Shown here: positions 1 through 7,305 of the stretch, piece after piece
Numbering within the stretch: position 1 is the stretch's first letter
Layout of the letters: every line of letters starts with the position of its first letter
NCBI GenBank assembly: GCA_001970955.1
Contig: MPUH01001127.1
Location: forward strand, 1-23,271
Direction of reading: 5' to 3'
DNA from: Stentor coeruleus
Taxonomy: Eukaryota; Ciliophora; Heterotrichea; Heterotrichida; Stentoridae
Length of the DNA: 23,271 nucleotides
Translations under genes and position numbers: made by a program
Notes under the pieces: generated by a model
Databases searched by the model: none
The model's input: only the letters and a program-made list of their open reading frames with translations
What the model was told of the DNA's origin: nothing

Positions 1-275
1 TTAAACTTAGGTAATAAATTGACACTTATCTGACTAAAATGGGTTGCATAAAACCCTTTAATATTCGAGGAGATTCATGGAAAGAAGTGCAATCCGAGTA
101 TTCTGAAAAAATTGAGATTTGAGATAAGGGATAAGGGATAATCATAAGGTAAAAACTGTATCATCAACAAGATAGTTGAGATCTTTATTTCTGTATTAGA
201 TATAAAATCAAAAAAAATTGTACCAAAATCATCTACTAAAAATCATCTTAAACTAACTAGGCTTAATGCATATCA
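1..275. other. Left-edge non-genic stretch downstream of TRAPPC13
   Basis: No confident gene is seen here. On the minus strand the TRAPPC13 frame has no TAA or TAG from its TGA at 276-278 down to the window edge. It does cross several more TGAs (276, 273 and 243 among them), which is far denser TGA than in any confident gene here, so I read it as 3' flank. A short imperfect GATAAGG repeat lies around 121-141. Confidence 0.4.
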
Positions 276-1164
276 TCAAAGCTTCAAAGTCAAGTATTTT
301 CTTCCCGCATATACCTTAATCCCTTCAAGCTTATGTATCCCAGGTACTTTCGGCATTACAGCACAAAGTAAATTTTGTGTTTCCTGAGGTTTAATCCTAT
401 TAAAACTCATTGGTTGTGTTGCCAAAGGTGTAATAATATTAATATTCATAGCATTAATAAATATAATCTTCAAATTAATCCTTGTAGGTTCTTCTAACAA
501 AAAATACTTAGGTTTGTTTTCAATACTGATTTTTAAAGTTTTATCATATTTATATGTATGAACAATAGCATTTGAAGGAACAGTGCCAATATCCCCAGTA
601 TTATTATGCCATGTAACAAGCAGTCTACCAAGTTCATTATTCGATGGCATAGGTATTATTTCAATTAAATGATAAAGAAAGCTTCAAACTTCAGAAGAAT
701 AAAAAACTGATAATTCATTAAGTATAGTATAAGGTATAACTTTATAAGATCCACTTGATATAAATTCAACAGTATCTATTATTATTGTATATATTGATAG
801 ATTTATAACCTTTATTTGAACAATAAAACCTTCATCAGCTTTTGGTCACTTTACTTGAGAATTCTAATGGCTGTTTAGCTTCAAATTTGAAAAGCTTGGC
901 TACAGTCACAGGTTCTGTTATTTCTTTTATAGAAAAGTGTGCTTGAAGATTTAAATAATATATATCTGGAATATCTACGTTTAAAGTAAAAGCAAACCTA
1001 TTATTCATATCTGGAAATAATCTGAGGATTTCAGCTTGGAATAATAAAGGTAGACTTTTTGCATTTGTGTATTTTAGAGTACATGTAATTTGTACTCTTT
1101 CAAGAATAGCTTGAGATATGTTGGAGATTTTTAAACAAGATGTAAAGCTTTCCCCAACATACAT
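276..1164 (-). CDS. TRAPPC13: TRAPPC13-like trafficking (TRAPP complex) subunit, with an in-frame TGA
   Basis: This resembles TRAPPC13 (DUF974 family), a subunit of the TRAPP tethering complexes that act in ER-Golgi and Golgi traffic and autophagy. The N-terminal part carries GKMYVGESFTSCL, matching the family's 'G-x-x-LGETF' strand. The C-terminal part has LLVTWHNNTGD, LEEPTRINLKI and a final KLEGIKV segment in family order. A 16-nt intron at 839-854 joins the two blocks. After splicing, the frame continues through family-like sequence to a TGA at 684-686 and then resumes in the same frame (SFLYHLIE, matching family 'YLYCL'). That TGA is therefore readthrough, Trp, a pseudogene lesion or a sequencing error. 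The start is uncertain. ATG at 1164 is the first available, but the frame is open to about 1315 and the residues just before the Met fit the family, with no ATG present. The predicted protein is about 290 residues, shorter than animal homologues of roughly 400. Confidence 0.72.
839..854 (-). other. 16-nt spliceosomal intron in TRAPPC13
   Basis: On the coding strand it reads GTAAAGTGACCAAAAG. Removing it bypasses the TGA stop at 835-837 and continues into conserved TRAPPC13-like sequence. Confidence 0.75.
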
Positions 1165-1468
1165 TTTCCCAAAGGAAGCACTGATATTGTAGTCTGGGAT
1201 AATTAGGTCTGGGGGTAAAGACCAAAGTTGTGAGACTGAAGTTGGGTGGTTAGGAATTGGTTTGAGGTTTTTGTTGAAATCACTTGTGTGATGTTTTTTA
1301 ATAACCCTTTCTAGTTAAGTTCTAATATATTGGAGTCCTTTTTAGAAATATATTAATGTATGGGAAAAAAATTGGAGTATTAAAAATTTAAAGAAATTGA
1401 TAGGATTAGAACTTTTTATTAGATGAAAGTTACAGTTTTTTTTTTTTCAAGTAAATTACTATTAATAA
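1165..1468. promoter_or_regulatory. Spacer between the kinase 3' end and TRAPPC13 5' end
   Basis: No separate gene is visible. The part next to TRAPPC13 (about 1165-1310) is C-rich and G-poor on the coding strand, as in other upstream regions here, but it is also an open frame that may encode a missing N-terminus. No ATG occurs on the minus strand between 1165 and 1468. A run of about 13 T lies near 1437-1448. Confidence 0.4.
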
Positions 1469-3466
1469 CTATTTTTTTTCAGGTCTCAAATAATTGCCGT
1501 AGTTTAACTTTGATTTCAAAAAGTCTTTAAAAACTTCGCAAGAACACCAAAGTCCATGCCCACCAATCACTGAACAAAATGTACAAATTTTATTATCGCA
1601 ATCTTTGCATCTAACATTATTAGGTTCAAGATTTTTTGGGTTAAGCATTGTTACTTTTAAATCTTTCCCACACTTTGGGCAACTTACTTCTACTATTGAA
1701 TAGTGCAGAATATTTGCCTTATCTAATACATTTTTTTCAAGAAAATGCATGATTGATAAACTTTCTATATTAATCAATTTAGTGCATTTTATACAAGCTA
1801 TATCTGAAGGTTTTTTTGCTTTTAGGATTATACTTTCGTAATGATTTTTAAAGCATTTACGATGAAACAAATGTGGGCAATCAAGTTTAACAGGATTTTC
1901 ATTGATTTCTATATTACATTCTGAACAGTTGCCAATAGGGATGCTTGGAAGGATGACAGGTTGGGGTATAGATTGTAATGGATTTGGTATTTGAATAGAG
2001 TTTATTAAAGATTGTGCATTATCTACTTTTGTAGAGTTTCTTCCTGGGACACTTTGGGCATGATGTAGAGAATCATTTCTTTCAAATGAAACTGCATGGA
2101 CAACTGCATTTTTATCAGAATGGCTAAGTTTAGTTTCTTGAGTACTAAACAGATTGGGATCATCCTTTTCACTGTCAACTCGAGTAAAAGGTTGTTTTTC
2201 ATTTATTCTACTTTGATAGCAAGTATTGCTCTTAATTTCTTCTATTTTTTTACTTTTTTCCTTATCATATTTCTCATTTTCATCATCACTATTAGAACTA
2301 TCAGAACTATCAGAAATATCATCACTATCAGATTCATCAATTTTTTGATTTTCTACAACAATTTTTTTTTTATTATTCATCACTGGTGCAGGTGGTATTT
2401 GTGGGATTCTAAAAGACTCAGTTGCTATTGGAGGCATTGGAGGTATTTGATATTCTTCATCAGTTTGCTTATGAACTTTAATCTCAATTTCTACTTTTTT
2501 TTCATCATCAGTTTTCTCTATGCTAACTTTTTTCATATTATTTTCCCCAGCATTAACTATTTTTATATTATCAGTGTTTTCAACTTGTGCACTTTCATTT
2601 TTAGGTTCTTCAGGTATTATAGACTGAGTATATTGATTAAATTCATTGATAAGTTCTAAAATTATTTCCAAAACTTGGTTTGCCGTGTAAAATTGGTTTT
2701 GCAAATCAGCAGGCATCATGCAAAAGATTAATTTAACAAACTTTTCAGAATATCCAAAGCACTGATAATTATTGCATAAAAATTCCCAGCATTGATTACT
2801 GTTCATTTTAGATACCTCAGGACACAGTCTTCCCATAGCTATTTCAATAAAAGTTAAAGCTAATCCCCAGATATCATCTCTAAAAGGGTTGTTTTTTATT
2901 ATATTCGATTTATCATATCTGCTTTTTACTTCAGGAGACATATAAAACGGTGTCCCTCTAATTGTATGATAATCAACTTCCCCATCAATTTTCCCAATAT
3001 ACTTAGCTTCTCCAAAATCAGCGAGTTTAAATTCAAAAGCTTTTGTTATATAAATATTTAAAGGTTTTATATCTCTATGAGCATATCCAAAAGAGTGTAT
3101 AAGATTGACTGTAGAACATATTTCATAGCATTTTTGTAGAGTAATCGACCATTCTAGAGGATTTCCATTTAGAGCTATCAAGTATTTATGTAAATCACCA
3201 TTTGAACAGTATTCCATTGACAAATAAAAATACTCATCTCGTTTCCAGAAATCATAAACTCTGAGTATGTTTTGGGATTTCTGACATAGCTCGACTTGTA
3301 AAGAAATTTCTAGAGGGATGGAATTTGATTTGAAGATTTTTATGATAAATTCTTCAGGCATACCGCAGTTTTCATAGTATTCGTTTGATTGAGCTAAAAA
3401 GACAGCACGGTCTGATTTGTTAATCATTTCAAATTTGGGAATGAAGTTCCTGTAATAATTTTCCAT
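1469..3466 (-). CDS. Protein kinase with C-terminal RING/IBR zinc-finger module
   Basis: A 665-residue intronless protein. Residues about 14-270 form a protein kinase domain with an intact catalytic set: Lys43 in FIIKIFK, the HRD loop AHRDIKPLNI, the DFG loop LADFGEA and the activation-segment end MSPEV. The glycine-rich loop is degenerate. Residues about 280-500 are low complexity, with a Pro-rich patch and a Ser/Asp-rich acidic tract (around SDSDDISDSSDSS). The C-terminal 150 residues hold paired cysteines and histidines: CSEC, then CPHLFHRKC, then CIKC (RING-like), followed by CPKC, CKDC, CTFC and GGHGLWCSC (IBR-like). This suggests a kinase that may also bind E2 or act as a ubiquitin ligase; no catalytic RING2 cysteine can be assigned. 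It ends at TAG. The kinase subfamily is not recognised. Confidence 0.85.
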   Translation of the reverse strand: MENYYRNFIPKFEMINKSDRAVFLAQSNEYYENCGMPEEFIIKIFKSNSIPLEISLQVELCQKSQNILRVYDFWKRDEYFYLSMEYCSNGDLHKYLIALNGNPLEWSITLQKCYEICSTVNLIHSFGYAHRDIKPLNIYITKAFEFKLADFGEAKYIGKIDGEVDYHTIRGTPFYMSPEVKSRYDKSNIIKNNPFRDDIWGLALTFIEIAMGRLCPEVSKMNSNQCWEFLCNNYQCFGYSEKFVKLIFCMMPADLQNQFYTANQVLEIILELINEFNQYTQSIIPEEPKNESAQVENTDNIKIVNAGENNMKKVSIEKTDDEKKVEIEIKVHKQTDEEYQIPPMPPIATESFRIPQIPPAPVMNNKKKIVVENQKIDESDSDDISDSSDSSNSDDENEKYDKEKSKKIEEIKSNTCYQSRINEKQPFTRVDSEKDDPNLFSTQETKLSHSDKNAVVHAVSFERNDSLHHAQSVPGRNSTKVDNAQSLINSIQIPNPLQSIPQPVILPSIPIGNCSECNIEINENPVKLDCPHLFHRKCFKNHYESIILKAKKPSDIACIKCTKLINIESLSIMHFLEKNVLDKANILHYSIVEVSCPKCGKDLKVTMLNPKNLEPNNVRCKDCDNKICTFCSVIGGHGLWCSCEVFKDFLKSKLNYGNYLRPEKK

Positions 3467-4719
3467 TTATATTAGATTAAAAAAGCTTCGTCGTATTGAA
3501 AATTAATATAAAAACTATATGAGTATTATTAGAATTAGTGGTAATGTATTGAAAATAATAATATAATAAATATAGGTATAAAAAAAATATTTTAATAGAT
3601 TATATATGAGGATTTTTCTGACTAGTTATTATTATTATTATTGAAAAATTGCTTAGTGAATTGTTGATGGCTATACATAAAAAAATATGCTATTGATGAA
3701 TTTCACTACTTCTATGTATATAGAATTATTGGATTTTGGTATTTAAGGATTTGTTTTGTTGAATTATTTTCAGTACTGTATAAGAAGAAAAAGAAATTTT
3801 GTTTGTTTCTGAATGGCAATTGAGATTTGTTATGAGAATATGCTTGGGTTGCTGATATTAGATTTTTTTTTGTAAATTTTGGATTTATTATGTTGTGAGG
3901 ATATTTGTTTTTTTTAAATAGAATTTATGAAGTCTGTTGATAATAAACTATTTAGTTGGTTTTTTTTAAAATCCTTGAGGAATTCTAAACGTTCTTTGAT
4001 ATTTTTAGCTGTTTATTTTATAGTTATTTTATAGAATATATTAGTGTTGAAATTATGTTTAATTCTACATAAGTTAAATAAATAGATAGGAAGCATATTT
4101 TAGGAGGATTGAGATTAAGTTATAATGTAATTATGCTAATATTTATTTCATGTTTACATTTGGGCCAATTTAATAGATTTTATAAAATAAGAGAAACATT
4201 TAACAGATATCAAGTTATACTCATACTGTAATAATCATAAAGTTTTCTATAAAATATCTCTATATAATTTTTACTCATAAAATAATAGCCATAATAACTG
4301 ATTAAAATTTTATTACGTCAATCCTTACCTATAATAAAATTATGTAAAAATATAAAGTAAAAGAATCATTAATTAAAAGAAAAAAACAATAAAATTTTAA
4401 ACAAATTTCGCTGAGCATAAACCCTAATCTATAAAAAAGCTTCGTCTACAAATATTTATACAATAAAATTATTACAAAAATTAATCTTAAATCTAACTCA
4501 AATATCATCTTCATTATCCTAAAACCCTATTCTACACCTACCCCATAAGCACAAATTTTATCAAATCTTCACTCATAAACCCATACAGCCTATAATTAAA
4601 CCTATATTTTCCACAGCAATCCTATCTTCAAATCTCTTACCCACAAAACTTTTTAACACCCTAACACCCAATAAAAAATACTAATCAGTTAAAAACCTCC
4701 TATAAAATTTCCATTAATA
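3467..4719. promoter_or_regulatory. Long spacer between E2F 3' end and kinase 5' end; skew switch
   Basis: No gene or RNA is recognised on either strand. On the plus strand the half next to the kinase start is G-rich (15 G, 2 C in 3841-3900) and the half next to the E2F stop is C-rich (2 G, 17 C in 4561-4620). A short ATT repeat lies around 3624-3642. The left part presumably holds the kinase promoter. Confidence 0.4.
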
Positions 4720-5319
4720 TTACTGAGAAAAGAAATGAACAAGAATTTCACCTGTTTCCGAATGTAGGTTAACTTCTTGTTCTTGCGGTGATGCTGAGAC
4801 AACCTCTACAGATGTCCCAGGTGGAGATCTAATCGCGATCATAGTTTTCTGGGTTCCATGTAGGTTTTGAAGGTCTTCTAAAGTTAAATAAGTCAAGTCC
4901 TTGTTAGTTTCCAGCAAGTCATCGATTTTTCTTTCCATTTCTCTAGTCCAGAAGTCTAAATTCGCTTCTTGACTTTGGAAGAGGTCGAGGATTTCTGAAT
5001 TTTCTAGTGAGTCGCCAACCCATTGGATCCGATTTTTTAATTTTTTTTCAACTAAGCCAACTCCTTCTAAGACGTTTGTGATATCGTAAATTCTTCTTTT
5101 AGGTACTCCTAGGATCTAAATAATATTTACATGTACAGCTTGATTCAGATCGATAGTTTTTTCATCAGAATTCAAGAGAAGATCTAAAAACTTCTGTGTT
5201 AAAACACCCAAAGAGTGTTCCTGTCTACCTCCAGGTGTCCCAACCCCTTTCTTAGGAGTACTACTCGGCGAACTAACTTCAGAGGATTCCTCAGAGCGCT
5301 TTTTCTGGCTCGAGTTCAT
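4720..5319 (-). CDS. E2F: Minimal E2F transcription factor
   Basis: E2F-family DNA-binding protein of 194 residues after removal of one 15-nt intron. E2F with a DP partner controls G1/S genes. Seen in order: a Ser-rich N-terminus, [13 protein letters not shown] (first helix of the winged helix), [32 protein letters not shown] (the E2F recognition signature, split here by the intron after NQAVH), KNRIQWVG, a leucine-rich dimerisation segment ([19 protein letters not shown]), then a marked-box-like part ending in HFFSQ and TAA. It stops right after the marked box, so no Rb-binding transactivation domain is present. The start is the first ATG of the open exon, followed by [12 protein letters not shown] 49-bp tandem repeat begins 9 nt upstream. 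Confidence 0.9.
5116..5130 (-). other. 15-nt intron in E2F
   Basis: Coding strand GTAAATATTATTTAG. Splicing joins NQAVH to [11 protein letters not shown] and restores the E2F DNA-binding signature. Confidence 0.95.
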
Positions 5320-5327
5320 TTATGCAA

Positions 5328-5425
5328 TTCTCATCCAATACCGTTGGTTTAGTTTGGATTTTGGATAAAAACATCGTTCTCATCCAATACCGTTGGTTTA
5401 GTTTGGATTTTGGATAAAAACATCG
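5328..5425. repeat. 49-bp perfect tandem duplication upstream of E2F
   Basis: Two adjacent identical 49-bp units, 5328-5376 and 5377-5425, start 9 nt upstream of the E2F ATG. Each contains CCAATACCGTTGG, an interrupted palindrome (CCAA...TTGG) that includes CCGTTG, the core of the classical Myb recognition element. Each also holds a TTTGGATTTTGGAT direct repeat. It is either a duplicated regulatory element or a duplication from assembly. Confidence 0.85.
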
Positions 5426-5529
5426 TAAATTTTTATAAGTATATACTTCTTTATATAATTTCAAAACTCTTTGTTAGCCCCCATAAGGCATATTTAAATT
5501 TATGAACTTAATATTTTAGCTAAATAGCC

Positions 5530-6954
5530 TTAAGAGATCCTTTCGCAAAGATACTCAATTGCCTCTTTGACAGACCTAAAACTCTTTCCTTCATCCATAA
5601 AGCCAACTTTTTGTATCAACCTATGAAGACCAAGAAGCCCAGCTGAACATATTTCTTTTAGTTTTCCATGAGTAAGTTCATGACTATATAATGTTGCATC
5701 TTGATTTGAAAGCTTTGTTTCTAAAGCATATAAAGCATGATAACCGTATTCTTCTTTTTCTATTTGTGATAATGTAACTTTTTGATGTTGATTGTTTAAA
5801 AATGTTATTTCTTGCTTTTGTTTTAATATCCGTTGTTCCAAATCATTTTGTAAACTAATAAGACTTTCTTTTGTCTCTTTTAATTGTAAAAGCTGAAGGT
5901 TTAAATCACTTAAAGAATGTGAATTTGTATTTTTTAATGCTTCAGCTATTTTTAGTTCTTTTCCTGCAGCGGTCATTTGGGCAATTTCTAGTTCTTTTAA
6001 TAGGTTTTTTTCTTTTACAAGTTCAGTTTCGATTGTTTCAAGATCTTTGATTTCTGCAGTTTTGGTCTCGAGTTCACGACGTTTATACCAAGTTTGTTGA
6101 GATTGTCTATAGAAAGCTACAGCTTTGCATCTTTCTTCATATTTAGCTAGTTCTTGATTTAAGGTTTCTCTCATTGACTCACGTTGAGTATTGATCATTT
6201 CTTGTAGTTTGGCAAGTCTGATTTTCACAGTTCGAGCGACAGTGACATGGTGTTCAGATTCACGATCAAGTGTTTGATTAGTGATTTGTGCATGGATAAT
6301 TTTCTTTCTTAGATTTCTTGTTGGATCCTCAACAGCATCTAAATTTTGTTTTCTAATATCTGCCATATGTTCTAAACATTCAGTATATAAACTTTCTTCC
6401 ATTATTTTCTGCTGCAGGTCTTCAAGTTGGCTAGACAAATGCTCCATGCGTTTTTCACGTTCTTGTTCAGTTTTCTCAGGAGCAAGCAAATCAGCAAGTT
6501 TCTGCTCCAGCAGCTTGATATCAACTTTTAATTGTAATTTTGTATGAACATAACCATTGTATTCGTTTTTTTTCTTCATAACATGGGCATGAAGGTCTTT
6601 AATAAGGGTTTTTACATGCTTGGATTTCTCAAGAGCACGCACTGTATCTAAAAGTTCATCGCCTTTACTTTTGTAAACGTCAATTATTTCTCTGAGTATA
6701 AGTTACTGAGAGGCTCGTTCGGTGATACTTTTAAGTAATTCGTGTGTTACAGAGTTCTGAGAATTTCTTTTCATTTTTGGTATTGTAGTTGATGGGATTA
6801 TTAAGTTCTTTACTGGCTTTGAAGCCTTTGTGAATGATATTTGGCTTTTTATCTGTGGAAGTTTTATTGGAGGTGGAGGGTTGACAGTGACTTTAATCCC
6901 TTTATTTCTATCCTCTTTGATTGAAGTTAGTGAGAAGGTGTCTTCGGTTTTCAT
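5530..6954 (-). CDS. Long coiled-coil protein, possibly axonemal
   Basis: A 469-residue protein once a 15-nt intron is removed. The first 80 or so residues are basic and Pro-rich (VNPPPPIKLPQIK). From about residue 85 to 430 it is nearly continuous coiled coil, rich in Glu, Lys, Leu and Gln (for example EKTEQEREKRMEHLSSQLED). A short globular-looking C-terminus ends ERIS-TAA. The layout resembles coiled-coil axonemal proteins such as outer dynein arm docking subunits, but no diagnostic motif is recognised and I do not assign a family. It shares a divergent upstream region with the clathrin-adaptor-like gene at 7306. Confidence 0.8.
6692..6706 (-). other. 15-nt intron in the coiled-coil gene
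   Basis: Coding strand GTAACTTATACTCAG. Splicing removes an in-frame TAA and joins ERASQ to EIIDVYKSKGDELL, which reads on into the long exon. Confidence 0.9.
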
Positions 6955-7305
6955 ATTTATTAAATGACTTTTTTTTTAACAACAGAGATAAATGTATAAG
7001 AAATATAAAAAACTACTAATAGGGGGAATTAAACTTTGTGTTTAAACTAATGATTTTTTTTATTGTAAAACTTCATAAATCTAAATCTTTATTTCTTACC
7101 ATAGTCTATATTTTTCTTTTAAAAACCAAATCACAATCTTTAAGCCTAAAATCCGCATCTCCAAAATCCAATCCTCTCTCAAATACCCCCAATCCTTTAA
7201 TCAACCCTATCAAATCCTTTCCTATATTTTTCCTATTATCCATATCCTATAATAATCACCTTCCATATATAACTTTTATTCAAATCTCAAATATAATAAT
7301 AACCT
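6955..7305. promoter_or_regulatory. Divergent promoter region, coiled-coil gene and VHS-GAT-ear gene
   Basis: A 351-nt spacer between two genes transcribed away from each other. From about 7100 to 7300 the plus strand is C-rich and almost free of G, as in other upstream regions here. An overlapping long frame in this stretch (7038-7526) has low-complexity content and is not a gene. Confidence 0.55.

Noticed and set aside
121..141. Telomere-like GATAAGG/AAGGGAT short repeat
   Set aside because: Too short and imperfect, not at a contig end structure that can be verified, and unlike a full telomeric array.
303..316. 14-nt GT...AG segment near the TRAPPC13 3' end that could be an intron
   Set aside because: Length does not match the 15-16-nt class seen elsewhere, and the resulting C-terminus is only weakly family-like.
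2096..2659. Long plus-strand frame opposite the kinase gene
   Set aside because: It is a Phe/Ile-rich shadow of the kinase low-complexity region, which has clear domain evidence on the other strand.
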